A DNA stretch of 64,000 bases, from NCBI RefSeq assembly GCF_008281175.1, contig NZ_CP036524.1:992001-1056000 (forward strand). The letters run 5' to 3'. Position numbers and translations under genes: made by a program. The notes under the pieces are model-generated. The model worked only from the letters and a program-made list of their open reading frames with translations, was not told the DNA's origin and did no database searches. Origin of the DNA: [Clostridium] hylemonae DSM 15053 (lineage in GTDB: Bacteria > Bacillota > Clostridia > Lachnospirales > Lachnospiraceae). Positions 54,351 to 63,990 of this stretch are shown one piece after another (the stretch's first letter is position 1; each line of letters starts with the position of its first letter).

Positions 54351-55406
54351 ATGAAAAGAGAAGAAACGAAAAAAATTAAGATCGGAAATGTGTATATAGG
54401 AGGGGGAAGCCCTGTCGCCATACAGTCTATGACAAATACAAGAACCGAGGATGCAGGCGCGACCGTAAGCCAGATCCTGAAGCTGGAGAGAGCAGGCTGT
54501 GACATTATACGCTGTGCGGTGCCTACGATGGAGGCGGCTGAGGCTCTTACGGAGATCAAAAAGCAGATACATATACCGCTCGTGGCAGACATCCACTTTG
54601 ACTACCGGCTTGCCATAGCCGCGATCGAACACGGTGCGGACAAGATCCGTATCAACCCGGGCAATATCGGCGGGGAAGACCGGGTGAGAGCTGTGGTGGA
54701 GAAAGCGGCAGAATATCATGTTCCGATCCGGGTCGGTGTCAACAGTGGTTCGCTGGAAAAGCATATTCTGGAAAAGTTCGGCAAAGTCACCGCAGAAGGG
54801 CTCGCAGAAAGCGCGATGGACAAGGTGCATATGATCGAACGTACGGGGTACAGTGAGATCGTGGTGAGCATCAAATCATCCGATGTCCTGATGTGTGTGA
54901 AAGCGCATGAACTCATAGCAAAGGAGTGTCCGTATCCGCTTCATGTCGGCATCACGGAGTCCGGCACACTGCTGTCCGGCAATATCAAGTCATCCATCGG
55001 GCTTGGGCTGATCCTGAGCAAAGGGATCGGTGATACGGTGCGCGTATCCCTCACCGGTTCCCCTCTGGAAGAGATCAGATCAGCAAGACTGATCCTGAAG
55101 ACGCTCGGCCTTCGGACAGGCGGCATAGAAGTCGTTTCGTGCCCTACGTGCGGCAGAACAAGGATCGATCTGATCGGGCTGGCAAACAAAGTGGAAGATA
55201 TGGTCGCGGATATCCCGCTCGACATCAAAGTGGCCGTCATGGGCTGCGTGGTGAACGGCCCCGGTGAGGCGAGGGAAGCCGACATCGGAATCGCCGGAGG
55301 AGTCGGGGAAGGACTGCTCATCAAAAAGGGCGAGGTCGTAAAAAAGGTGAAAGAAGAAGCGCTGCTTGAGACGCTGAGACAGGAGTTGTTGCATTGGGAT
55401 GAGTAA
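54351..55406 (+). CDS. ispG: 4-hydroxy-3-methylbut-2-en-1-yl diphosphate synthase
   Basis: A 351-residue IspG (GcpE) of the MEP isoprenoid pathway, using a 4Fe-4S cluster. N-terminal barrel: VAIQSMTNTRTEDAGAT; cluster Cys in SCPTCGRTRIDL and MGCVVNGPGEA near residues 264-305. GAGGTG precedes the ATG. The stop overlaps the polC start by 8 bp. Confidence 0.97.
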   Translation: MKREETKKIKIGNVYIGGGSPVAIQSMTNTRTEDAGATVSQILKLERAGCDIIRCAVPTMEAAEALTEIKKQIHIPLVADIHFDYRLAIAAIEHGADKIRINPGNIGGEDRVRAVVEKAAEYHVPIRVGVNSGSLEKHILEKFGKVTAEGLAESAMDKVHMIERTGYSEIVVSIKSSDVLMCVKAHELIAKECPYPLHVGITESGTLLSGNIKSSIGLGLILSKGIGDTVRVSLTGSPLEEIRSARLILKTLGLRTGGIEVVSCPTCGRTRIDLIGLANKVEDMVADIPLDIKVAVMGCVVNGPGEAREADIGIAGGVGEGLLIKKGEVVKKVKEEALLETLRQELLHWDE

Positions 55407-58400
55407 GCCATTTTTTGAAGTATTTCCTACATTAAAGACAGATGAAGATATGAAGATGTTATTTTCCGGCGTGGATGTCCTGAAGGTGACGACCAACTCG
55501 GACAGAACATTTATCAAAGTACATATATTGAGCCGTCATCTGCTTCAGAAGAAACGTATCTATGAGATGGAAAAGATGCTGAAGGACCAGCTGTTCGGGC
55601 ACAGCAGGATAAGTACGGAGCTTGTGGAGAGGTATGAACTGTCCGCGCAGTATACGCCGGAAAATCTCATGAATGAATATCTGGAGAGTATGATCCTGGA
55701 GCTGAACACGAGAAGTGTTGTGGAGCGCAGCATGCTGCAGAGCGCCAGATATTCTTTTGAGGACGGCAATATTCTATGCCTGGAGCTGACAGATACCATT
55801 GTGGCCAAGGGGAAGAAGGAATCGCTCACCTCGTACCTGGAGAAAGTGTTCGCGGACAGATTCGGGCGCAGGGTGGAGGTCCGTGTCGTCTATGAGGAGG
55901 CAAAGGACAGCAAGCTGAAATACAATGATGTGAAAATACGGCAGGAGGTTGAGGCGATCCTTGAACAGACCGCCGCCGTTCATCAGGAGAAAGCGGAACA
56001 GAAGAAGGCGGCGGAGGAGAAGAAAGAGACTCCCGCTAAGCCGGGCCGGCAGGAGAAGAGAGACAAATACGCGTTCGGGAGTTACAGGAAGCCGTCCGAT
56101 GACCCGAGTCTTATCTGGGGAAGAAATTTTGACGATGAGACGATCGAGCTTGAGCAGGTTGCAGGAGAGATGGGAGAGATCACCATACGCGGCAAAGTCA
56201 TCAGCTTTGACACGAGAGAGATCCGCAACGAAAAGACGATCGTCATGTACGCGGTCACTGACTTTACCGATACGATCACCGTAAAAATGTTTGTGAGAAA
56301 CGAACAGCTCCCGGATATTCTGGGTGATATCAAAAAGGGAGCATTTCTGAAAATAAAAGGCGTCACGACGATCGACAAGTTTGACGGAGAGCTTACGATC
56401 GGTTCTGTGACTGGGATCAAAAAGATAGCGGATTTTACAGAATCAAGGAAAGACACTGCGCCGGAAAAGAGGGTGGAGCTGCACTGTCATTCCAAGATGA
56501 GCGATATGGACGGTGTGACGGAAGTAAAAGATCTCGTGAAACGGGCGCACGACTGGGGACACAAAGCCATCGCCATCACGGATCACGGCGTGGTGCAGGC
56601 GTTTCCCGATGCCAACCACTATATCGAGACGCTTGATAAGGACGATCCGTTTAAGGTCATATACGGGGTGGAAGGATATCTCGTGGACGATCTCACAGAC
56701 GTCGCGGTCAATGAAAAGGGACAGACACTCGATGATACATTCGTCGTATTTGACCTCGAGACGACCGGGTTCAGTTCCATCAAGGATAAAATTATCGAGA
56801 TTGGCGCTGTGAAAGTGGAAGGCGGGCGGATCACGGAGAAGTTCAGCACATTCGTCGATCCGAAGATCCCGATCCCGTTCCGCATTACCCAGCTGACGGG
56901 CATCACGGACCAGATGGTCATGGACGCGCCTGAGATCGAAGCGGCGCTTCCGGCGTTTCTGGAATTTGCCGGGGACGCTGCCCTTGTGGCGCACAACGCC
57001 GGATTCGACGTGGGATTCATAGACCAGAACTGCCGGTATATGGATATCACTCCGGATTTTACAGCTGTGGATACGGTGGCCATGTCCAGGATACTCCTTC
57101 CTACGCTGTCTAAATTCAAGCTGAATGTAGTTGCCAAGGCGCTTAATATTTCACTGGAAAACCATCACCGGGCAGTGGACGACGCGGGAGCGACAGCGGA
57201 GATATTCGTCCGGTTCGTGGATATGCTTAAGGAGAGAGGGATCCATACGCTTGCAAGGCTCAACCAGTTCGGTTCATCGAACGCCAACGCTATAAGGAAG
57301 CTTCCGTCGTTTCACGTCATTATACTGGCTAAAAACGAGACGGGCAGGGTCAACCTGTATAAACTGATATCCAAATCCCATCTCGATTACTTTGGGAGGC
57401 AGCCGAGAATTCCAAAAAGCGAACTGTCCAGACACAGAGAGGGACTCATAGTGGGCAGCGCCTGCGAGGCGGGAGAACTGTACCAGGCGATTCTGGACGA
57501 CAAGTCTCAGGAGCGCATCGCACGTATCGTGAATTTTTACGATTATCTGGAGATACAGCCGCTTGGCAACAATAAATTTATGATCGCAAGCGAAAGAATC
57601 TCCAAGATACATTCAGAGGAAGATCTAAAGAACGTGAACCGGACGATCGTAAAGCTCGGGGAAAAGTTCAGGAAGCCTGTGGTAGCCACGTGTGACGTTC
57701 ATTTTATGGATCCGGAGGATGAAGTGTACCGCAGGATCATCATGGCGGGCAAGGGCTTCACGGATGCGGACGAACAGGCGCCGCTGTATCTGCGCACGAC
57801 GGATGAGATGCTGGCGGAATTCGAGTATCTCGGCTCTGCGAAAGCGAGGGAGGTCGTCATAGACAATCCGAATAAGATCGCGGATTCTGTGGAAAGGATA
57901 TCCCCGGTGCGTCCGGACAAATGTCCTCCTGTCATCCCGGATTCGGACCAGATGCTGCGCGATATCTGTTACAATAAAGCCCGTTCCATGTATGGGGACG
58001 AACTTCCTGAGGTCGTTACGGAGCGGCTGGAGCGGGAACTGAACTCCATCATATCCAACGGTTTTGCCGTGATGTACATCATAGCCCAGAAGCTGGTGTG
58101 GAAGTCAAACGAAGACGGGTATCTGGTAGGCTCGCGTGGTTCAGTCGGCTCTTCCTTTGTCGCTACGATGGCGGGGATCACGGAAGTAAATCCACTGAGT
58201 CCGCACTACTACTGCAGGAGCTGCCACTACAGTGATTTTGATTCCGGCGATGTGCGTGCGTATGCTGGAGGATGCGGCTGGGATATGCCGGATAAAGTGT
58301 GTCCCGTCTGCGGTGAGAAGCTCGTAAAAGACGGCTTCGACATTCCGTTTGAGACGTTCCTTGGCTTTAAGGGAAACAAAGAGCCGGACATTGACTTGAA

Positions 58401-59862
58401 CTTTTCCGGGGATTATCAAAGTAATGCACACAAATATACAGAAGTCATATTCGGCGACGGGCAGACGTTCCGGGCCGGTACGATCGGAACGCTCGCCGAT
58501 AAGACGGCCTTTGGCTATGTAAAGAATTATTTTGAAGAGCGGGGCCAGAGGAAGCGCAACTGTGAGATCGACAGGATCGTCCAGGGGTGCACCGGGATCA
58601 GGAGGAGCACGGGACAGCATCCGGGCGGCATTATCGTGCTTCCCCTCGGGGAGGATATTAACTCCTTTACGCCGGTGCAGCATCCAGCCAACGATATGAC
58701 GACGGACATCGTCACGACACATTTTGATTACCACTCTATCGACCATAACCTGCTCAAGCTCGATATACTCGGCCATGACGATCCGACGATGATCAAGACG
58801 CTGGAGGAATTCATAAGCTCTCCGGCGATGGAAAATGAATACAATGAGACAGACAACCGTTTTGACGCCACAAAGATCCCGCTGGATGACAGAGGAGTCA
58901 TGTCGCTGTTTCACGACACTTCAGCGCTCGGCATCAAGCCTGACGATATCGGAGGCTGTCCGGTAGGGTGTCTCGGCATCCCCGAATTCGGGACGGAATT
59001 TGTAGTGCAGATGGTGGTGGACACGAAACCGCAGACACTTTCAGACCTGATACGTATCTCAGGGCTGTCACACGGTACAGACGTGTGGCTCAACAACGCC
59101 CAGGAACTGATCAGGAGCGGAAAGGCGACGATCTCCACCGCCATCTGTACCCGTGACGATATTATGACTTACCTGATCAATAAAGGGATGGACAGTGAGC
59201 TTTCCTTTACGATCATGGAGAAGGTAAGAAAGGGAAAAGGGCTGACGCCGGAATTTGAAAAGGCGATGAAGGAGGCGGATGTGCCGGACTGGTATATCTG
59301 GTCGTGCAAGCAGATAAAGTATATGTTCCCGAAGGCCCACGCCGCGGCGTATGTCATGATGGCATACCGGATCGCCTACTGTAAGATCAATTATCCGCTT
59401 GCGTACTACGGCGCGTATTTTGGGATCCGCGCTGATGCGTTTTCTTATGAATTAATGTGCCAGGGAAAGGAAAAACTAAAGTTCTATATAGAGGATTATA
59501 AGCGCCGTTCCGATTCCCTCAGCAAAAAAGAACAGGATACGATGAAGGATATGAGGATCGTCCAGGAGATGTACGCAAGAGGCTATGAGTTTATGCCTCT
59601 GGACATTTATAAGGCAAAGGCGTCCAAGTTCCAGATCGTTGACGGCAGACTGATGCCGCCGCTCTCGAGCATAGACGGAATGGGAGACAAGGCGGCCGAG
59701 GCGGTGGAGGAAGCGGCCAAGGACGGCCCGTATCTGTCCAGGGATGATTTCAGGCAGCGCACAAAGGTCAGCAAGACGGTGATCGATTATATGGCTGATA
59801 TGGGGCTGTTCGGGGATATTCCGGAGTCCAACCAGCTGTCGCTGTTCGACCTGAGCATGTAG
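55399..59862 (+). CDS. polC: DNA polymerase III PolC-type, alpha subunit
   Basis: A 1487-residue Gram-positive replicative polymerase with built-in proofreading. Order: N-terminal domain, charged linker (about 190-220), OB fold (about 250-330), PHP domain beginning ELHCHSKMSDMDGVTE, an inserted DEDDh exonuclease (VVFDLETTGFSS near residue 450, ending HHRAVDDAGATAE), the rest of PHP, then the polymerase domain with a zinc module (CRSCHYSDFD and CPVCGEKL), catalytic acids in EPDIDLNFSGDYQ and STGQHPGGI. Full length. AGGAG lies 13 bp before the ATG. Confidence 0.98.
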   Translation: MSKPFFEVFPTLKTDEDMKMLFSGVDVLKVTTNSDRTFIKVHILSRHLLQKKRIYEMEKMLKDQLFGHSRISTELVERYELSAQYTPENLMNEYLESMILELNTRSVVERSMLQSARYSFEDGNILCLELTDTIVAKGKKESLTSYLEKVFADRFGRRVEVRVVYEEAKDSKLKYNDVKIRQEVEAILEQTAAVHQEKAEQKKAAEEKKETPAKPGRQEKRDKYAFGSYRKPSDDPSLIWGRNFDDETIELEQVAGEMGEITIRGKVISFDTREIRNEKTIVMYAVTDFTDTITVKMFVRNEQLPDILGDIKKGAFLKIKGVTTIDKFDGELTIGSVTGIKKIADFTESRKDTAPEKRVELHCHSKMSDMDGVTEVKDLVKRAHDWGHKAIAITDHGVVQAFPDANHYIETLDKDDPFKVIYGVEGYLVDDLTDVAVNEKGQTLDDTFVVFDLETTGFSSIKDKIIEIGAVKVEGGRITEKFSTFVDPKIPIPFRITQLTGITDQMVMDAPEIEAALPAFLEFAGDAALVAHNAGFDVGFIDQNCRYMDITPDFTAVDTVAMSRILLPTLSKFKLNVVAKALNISLENHHRAVDDAGATAEIFVRFVDMLKERGIHTLARLNQFGSSNANAIRKLPSFHVIILAKNETGRVNLYKLISKSHLDYFGRQPRIPKSELSRHREGLIVGSACEAGELYQAILDDKSQERIARIVNFYDYLEIQPLGNNKFMIASERISKIHSEEDLKNVNRTIVKLGEKFRKPVVATCDVHFMDPEDEVYRRIIMAGKGFTDADEQAPLYLRTTDEMLAEFEYLGSAKAREVVIDNPNKIADSVERISPVRPDKCPPVIPDSDQMLRDICYNKARSMYGDELPEVVTERLERELNSIISNGFAVMYIIAQKLVWKSNEDGYLVGSRGSVGSSFVATMAGITEVNPLSPHYYCRSCHYSDFDSGDVRAYAGGCGWDMPDKVCPVCGEKLVKDGFDIPFETFLGFKGNKEPDIDLNFSGDYQSNAHKYTEVIFGDGQTFRAGTIGTLADKTAFGYVKNYFEERGQRKRNCEIDRIVQGCTGIRRSTGQHPGGIIVLPLGEDINSFTPVQHPANDMTTDIVTTHFDYHSIDHNLLKLDILGHDDPTMIKTLEEFISSPAMENEYNETDNRFDATKIPLDDRGVMSLFHDTSALGIKPDDIGGCPVGCLGIPEFGTEFVVQMVVDTKPQTLSDLIRISGLSHGTDVWLNNAQELIRSGKATISTAICTRDDIMTYLINKGMDSELSFTIMEKVRKGKGLTPEFEKAMKEADVPDWYIWSCKQIKYMFPKAHAAAYVMMAYRIAYCKINYPLAYYGAYFGIRADAFSYELMCQGKEKLKFYIEDYKRRSDSLSKKEQDTMKDMRIVQEMYARGYEFMPLDIYKAKASKFQIVDGRLMPPLSSIDGMGDKAAEAVEEAAKDGPYLSRDDFRQRTKVSKTVIDYMADMGLFGDIPESNQLSLFDLSM

Positions 59863-59906
59863 CGGCCAAAAAAAGAGGAATGTATCAGAATGGCAGGTTT
59901 GTGAAA

Positions 59907-60773
59907 ATGAGTGGAAAACAAAAATATAAAGGGATCTTGTATATCGTATGTTCTGCGTTCTGCTTTTCGCTTATGAATATGTTCGTGCGTCTGTCAGGGG
60001 ATCTGCCTTCCGTACAGAAAAGCTTCTTCCGGAATCTGGTGGCGTTCTTTTTCGCGCTTATTATGATCAGGCGGGAGGCGGTTCCACTTAGGTGCAGGGC
60101 GGGAAATCTGAAGTATCTGCTGCTTCGTTCCCTGTTTGGCACAGTTGGGATTCTGTGTAATTTTTATGCAGTGGACCACCTTGTCCTGGCGGACGCGTCA
60201 ATGCTCAACAAGATGTCTCCGTTCTTTGTCGTAGTCTTCAGCATTTTTATACTGAAGGAGCGGGTGACGGTGCCGCACATGCTGTTTGTGGGCGGCGCTT
60301 TTGCGGGAAGCCTGTTTGTGATAAAACCGTCCTTTTCAAACATGGACCTCCTCCCGTCGCTTATCGGGCTGGCCGGCGGACTGGGAGCCGGCGCGGCGTA
60401 TACATTTGTGCGCAAATTGAGCTTAAGGGGGGAAAAGGGCCCGCTGATCGTCTGTTTTTTCTCTGCTTTTTCCTGCCTGGCCACCTTGCCGTTTCTCATA
60501 TACGGCTATGAGCCTATGAGTCTGAGGCAGATAGTTCTGCTCCTTTTTGCAGGTCTCGCGGCTGCGGGAGGGCAGTTTGGGATCACGGCCGCCTACAGCC
60601 ATGCCCCGGCGCGGGAGATATCGGTGTACGACTATTCGCAGATCATGTTTTCCGCCCTGCTCGGGTTACTTGTCTTCGGCCAGGTGCCGGATGCACTCAG
60701 CTGGCTCGGTTATGCAGTCATCTGTACGATGGCAGTTTTGATGTTCTTTTACAATTTAAAGAGAGAAAAGTAA
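59907..60773 (+). CDS. EamA/DMT-family transporter
   Basis: About 288 residues with ten membrane helices in two EamA repeats (YIVCSAFCFSLMNMFVRLSG in the first, LLLFAGLAAAGGQFGITAAY in the second). It matches the SAM-carrier-like and YojE-type DMT exporters; the substrate is unknown. The start is uncertain: ATG 59880 has AGAGGA directly next to it with no spacing, so the ATG at 59907 is used. Confidence 0.9.
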   Translation: MSGKQKYKGILYIVCSAFCFSLMNMFVRLSGDLPSVQKSFFRNLVAFFFALIMIRREAVPLRCRAGNLKYLLLRSLFGTVGILCNFYAVDHLVLADASMLNKMSPFFVVVFSIFILKERVTVPHMLFVGGAFAGSLFVIKPSFSNMDLLPSLIGLAGGLGAGAAYTFVRKLSLRGEKGPLIVCFFSAFSCLATLPFLIYGYEPMSLRQIVLLLFAGLAAAGGQFGITAAYSHAPAREISVYDYSQIMFSALLGLLVFGQVPDALSWLGYAVICTMAVLMFFYNLKREK

Positions 60774-60828
60774 CAAAAGCAGGCGGCATCTTATACTTTA
60801 TACTAAAGGATGAAAGGAAGTGCAGATT

Positions 60829-61326
60829 ATGAAGTTGAGATGCTGTCATGAAAATAGACCTCCGGCATGCTGTCCGCCGGGACCGCCTCCGGTGCCGGAA
60901 GACAGGCCGGATTTTTTTGCGCAGTTCGGCGTGTACGGAAGCCCGGAATCAGGGAGCAGTCTTCCGTTTATTCAGTTGTTTAAAGAAGGAGAGGGCATCC
61001 GCCTTGACGGGGATACGGACATACTGCTGGAACCTGGCTGGCTTTATCTTGTGAACTATCTGTTCCTTGCGACTCCGGAACCGGACGGTTTCATGCAGAT
61101 CATTCCGAGAATAAACGGAAGCCTGAGGGGCTTGTATTCTTTTTTTGCCCCTACGGGAGCGGAGAAGAATACTTCGGCGGCCGGAAGCTTTACGACGAAT
61201 GAAGCCGCGGCCTCAGAGGCGCGGCTGTCGTTTCACCTGACATATCCCTCCACGACGCGCAATATAGATATTTCAGGCGCGGTGTCTGTGACGCCGCTCA
61301 TACGGATAAAAAACAGTGGAAGCTGA
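60829..61326 (+). CDS. Exosporium/BclA C-terminal-like protein
   Basis: A 165-residue protein. The N-terminus is short and rich in Cys and Pro (CCHENRPPACCPPGPPPVPE). The rest resembles the TNF/C1q-like beta-jellyroll at the end of BclA-type exosporium proteins: a phenylalanine-rich start (FFAQFGVYG), GWLYLVNYLFLATPEPDGFM, and SGAVSVTPLIRIK at the end. No collagen repeat is present. GAAAGGAAG precedes the ATG. A spore-surface role is inferred from resemblance and from other coat genes in the window. Confidence 0.68.
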   Translation: MKLRCCHENRPPACCPPGPPPVPEDRPDFFAQFGVYGSPESGSSLPFIQLFKEGEGIRLDGDTDILLEPGWLYLVNYLFLATPEPDGFMQIIPRINGSLRGLYSFFAPTGAEKNTSAAGSFTTNEAAASEARLSFHLTYPSTTRNIDISGAVSVTPLIRIKNSGS

Positions 61327-61327
61327 C

Positions 61328-61356
61328 TTGACTTTTGGGGAAGAGTGGGCTATGCT
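61328..61356 (+). promoter_or_regulatory. Promoter of the mgtE leader
   Basis: TTGACT (61328-61333) and TATGCT (61351-61356) are spaced 17 bp. It begins just after the previous stop codon. Transcription would start near 61363, leaving a leader of about 255 nt before mgtE. Confidence 0.65.
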
Positions 61357-61387
61357 GATTAAAGTCACGATAAAATAATTAAGGAAA

Positions 61388-61480
61388 GGCAGGCGAATCT
61401 GCATGGATGGTCATTCGGGACGAAGTTGTAACTTAACAATGACAATCGGATATGGCATGTACGTGGAGTCTGCCCTTTTT
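61388..61480 (+). ncRNA. Structured leader RNA upstream of mgtE, class not recognised
   Basis: Nested stems: GGCAGGC/GTCTGCC (61388-61394 with 61468-61474), GCATG/CATGT (61401-61405 with 61456-61460), GTCATT/AATGAC (61410-61415 with 61438-61443) and a 4-bp tip (AAGT/ACTT). Asymmetric internal loops lie between them, and five T follow the closing stem. It could be a ligand-sensing domain or a first terminator. It does not contain the conserved M-box sequences I know (no TTAGGTGAGGCTCC). Confidence 0.5.
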
Positions 61481-61558
61481 GAACAGTTCTTTTGACAGAT
61501 TTTATATAAAAGAGCGTTTTCTTGTAATAGATTCAAAGCAGAGCGGGACTTTATTTTG

Positions 61559-61594
61559 TGCTGTCTGTCCGGTATGAGGGCGGACAGCATTTTT
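61559..61594 (+). terminator. Terminator/attenuator directly upstream of mgtE
   Basis: TGCTGTCTG and CGGACAGCA form a 9-bp stem (one wobble) with a 13-nt loop, then TTTTT. It lies 25 bp before the mgtE ATG and after the leader promoter, so it must be controlled for mgtE to be expressed. Confidence 0.8.
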
Positions 61595-61618
61595 CTGTCC
61601 GGGACAAGGAGGCGCGAG

Positions 61619-62950
61619 ATGATAAGAAACACACTGAAAGAATTATTAGACGCAAAGAAATACAGAGAGATCCACGGTATGCTGGATGCATATAATCCGG
61701 TAGACCTGGCGGAGCTTCTGATGGAACTGGATGATTCGGAGCTGGCTGTCGTGTTCCGTATGATAGACAAGGAGAAGGCCGCGGAAGTATTTTCCTATAT
61801 GGATGACGATCAGCGGCAGACGCTGCTGGAAGGATTCACGAGCCAGGAGATATCCTATATACTGGATACGATGTATACTGACGACGCGGTAGATTTTCTG
61901 GAGGATATGCCGGCCAACGTAGTCACAAAGCTGTTGGAACATGTAAGCGGAGAGACGCGGGCGGATATCAACCGGCTTTTGAAATATCCGGAAGACAGCG
62001 CGGGAAGCATTATGACGGTAGAGTATGTGGAACTGTCGCCGGAGATGACGGTGGGGCAGGCGCTGGCAAAGATACGCCGCGTCGGGATCGAGAGTGAGAC
62101 TGTCTATACCTGTTATGTGGTGGAGCGCAAAAAGCTTATCGGGATCGTGACTGCCAAGGCGCTCATGACCAACGCGGAGTCTGTCCGGATCGCCGGACTT
62201 ATGCAGGATAATTTTATCTCAGTGCAGACGACAGACGATCAGGAGGATGCCGCGAAGCTGTTCCGCAAATACGGTCTCATAGCGATACCGGTCCTTGACC
62301 ATGAGGAGCGGCTGGTCGGGATCGTGACCTTTGACGATGCGATCGGTGTCCTGACGGACGAGACGACGGAAGATATGCACAAGATGGCGGCCATGACGGC
62401 AAATGAAGAGTCTTATCTTAAGACGGGAGTATTCCAGCATGCCAGGAACCGGATCGGCTGGCTGCTGTTTCTGATGTTTTCTGCCACCATAACCGGTACG
62501 ATCATCACTCATTATGAGGCGGCGATCGCTTCCGTTCCGCTGCTTGTATCCTTTATACCGATGCTCACGGATACGGGCGGAAACTGCGGATCCCAGAGTT
62601 CCACACTTGTCATCCGGGGGCTGGCGGTAGACGAACTGCATTTTTCAGACTTGTTTACCGTCGTCTGGAAGGAATTCAGGGTATCGCTCGTAGTGGGAAC
62701 GGCGCTGGCGGCGGCCAACGGTATCCGTATCTATGTGATGCACCGGGATCTGGGACTTGCAGCTGTGATCGGTGTCTCTCTCATCGGCACGATCATTGTG
62801 GCAAAGATGGTGGGGTGCATGCTGCCCATATTCGCAAAGCAGCTCAGACTGGATCCGGCCATTATGGCAGCGCCGCTGATCACTACGATCGTGGATACAT
62901 GTTCTATTATCATCTTTTTTAAGATAGCGACAATGGTGTTCCATCTATAG
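61619..62950 (+). CDS. mgtE: Magnesium transporter MgtE
   Basis: A 443-residue MgtE channel: the N-terminal helical domain (LLMELDDSELAVVFRMIDKE and similar repeats), two CBS domains (about residues 130-255; TVEYVELSPEMTVGQALAKI and IAIPVLDHEERLVGIVTFDD) and five membrane helices with PMLTDTGGNCGSQSSTLVIR, the conserved pore region. The cytoplasmic domains bind Mg and close the pore when Mg is high. AAGGAGG precedes the ATG. The long terminator-ended leader suggests RNA-level control as well. Confidence 0.96.
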   Translation: MIRNTLKELLDAKKYREIHGMLDAYNPVDLAELLMELDDSELAVVFRMIDKEKAAEVFSYMDDDQRQTLLEGFTSQEISYILDTMYTDDAVDFLEDMPANVVTKLLEHVSGETRADINRLLKYPEDSAGSIMTVEYVELSPEMTVGQALAKIRRVGIESETVYTCYVVERKKLIGIVTAKALMTNAESVRIAGLMQDNFISVQTTDDQEDAAKLFRKYGLIAIPVLDHEERLVGIVTFDDAIGVLTDETTEDMHKMAAMTANEESYLKTGVFQHARNRIGWLLFLMFSATITGTIITHYEAAIASVPLLVSFIPMLTDTGGNCGSQSSTLVIRGLAVDELHFSDLFTVVWKEFRVSLVVGTALAAANGIRIYVMHRDLGLAAVIGVSLIGTIIVAKMVGCMLPIFAKQLRLDPAIMAAPLITTIVDTCSIIIFFKIATMVFHL

Positions 62951-62974
62951 GCGGATAAAAAGGAGACGGTAGTT

Positions 62975-63886
62975 ATGAAAATAGACAGGCTTATCGGGAT
63001 ATTATCTGTCCTTCTGCAGCAGGAAAAAGTGACGGCTCCGTATCTGGCCGACAAGTTTGAAGTGTCGAGAAGAACGGTCAACAGAGATATCGAGGACCTG
63101 TGCAAGGCGGGAATACCGCTCGTTACGACGCAGGGGAGCGGCGGAGGCATCTCCATCATGGAAGGATACAAACTGGAGAAGACGCTTCTTACATCGGCGG
63201 AGATGCAGGCCATACTGACCGGGCTGAAAAGCCTGGACAGTGTGGCCGGCACGAGCCGCTACAGGCAGCTGATGGAGAAGCTGGACGTAAGGAGCACTAC
63301 ACTAGCGTCCAACAGCCATATTCTCATCGATCTGTCCTCCTATTACAAGACAACGCTGGCCCCGAAGATAGAGATGATACAGGACGCGATAGAGAACAGG
63401 AGATATATAACGTTCCACTATTATGCCCCGAAGGGGGAGAGCGTCAGAAAGATCGAGCCGTGCCTGCTCGTGTTCCAGTGGTCGTCGTGGTATGTCCGGG
63501 GGTACTGTACGGACAGGGAAGATCACCGTCTGTTCAAACTGAACCGTATGCTGGAGCTTAAGGTGCTTCCGGAACAATTTCCCGAGCGGGAAGAGGAGCC
63601 TTACGAGCTGAACGCGGACTCTGCGTATGACAGACAGATACCGGTAAAAGCAGTATTCGTGCCGGAGATGAGATGGCGGCTCATTGAGGAATATGGTGCC
63701 GACAGCTTTACGGAACTTGAGGACGGCAGACTGCTGTTCCAGTTTGATTTTGCGGATGAAGAGAATATATTCAGCTGGATACTGAGCTTTGCAGATAAGG
63801 TGGAACTGCTGGAGCCGGCCCGGCTGCGCGCCCGCCTTCTGAACATCGCAGAAGGCATCAGGAGCAAATATAAGGACAGGCAGTAA
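62975..63886 (+). CDS. WYL-domain transcriptional regulator
   Basis: A 303-residue regulator: an N-terminal HTH_11 domain (VTAPYLADKFEVSRRTVNRD) and a WYL domain (about residues 130-215; RRYITFHYYAP then WYVRGYCTDREDHRLFKLNR), followed by a C-terminal WCX-type segment. WYL domains sense ligands, often nucleic acids or nucleotides; in this clade such proteins often act as local regulators. AAAGGAG precedes the ATG. It starts 24 bp after mgtE. Confidence 0.93.
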   Translation: MKIDRLIGILSVLLQQEKVTAPYLADKFEVSRRTVNRDIEDLCKAGIPLVTTQGSGGGISIMEGYKLEKTLLTSAEMQAILTGLKSLDSVAGTSRYRQLMEKLDVRSTTLASNSHILIDLSSYYKTTLAPKIEMIQDAIENRRYITFHYYAPKGESVRKIEPCLLVFQWSSWYVRGYCTDREDHRLFKLNRMLELKVLPEQFPEREEEPYELNADSAYDRQIPVKAVFVPEMRWRLIEEYGADSFTELEDGRLLFQFDFADEENIFSWILSFADKVELLEPARLRARLLNIAEGIRSKYKDRQ

Positions 63887-63948
63887 CAAAGCTGTCATTG
63901 CGTGACGGGTGTTTATAGACCGGCGCTGAAGATGAGAGGAATAGACCG

Positions 63949-63990
63949 TCTCCCATGATTTCACATTGAAATATGGGAGATTTCTTATTA
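63949..63990 (+). terminator. Terminator after the WYL gene
   Basis: TCTCCCAT and ATGGGAGA with further pairing (ATTTCA/TGAAAT) form a long stem and a 3-nt loop, followed by TTTCTTATTATAATT. No gene is seen in the rest of the window end. Confidence 0.85.

Noticed and set aside
61388-61480. M-box, Mn (yybP), c-di-GMP, c-di-AMP or purine riboswitch
   Set aside because: None of the conserved sequence blocks I know for these classes could be found by eye; kept as an unrecognised structure.
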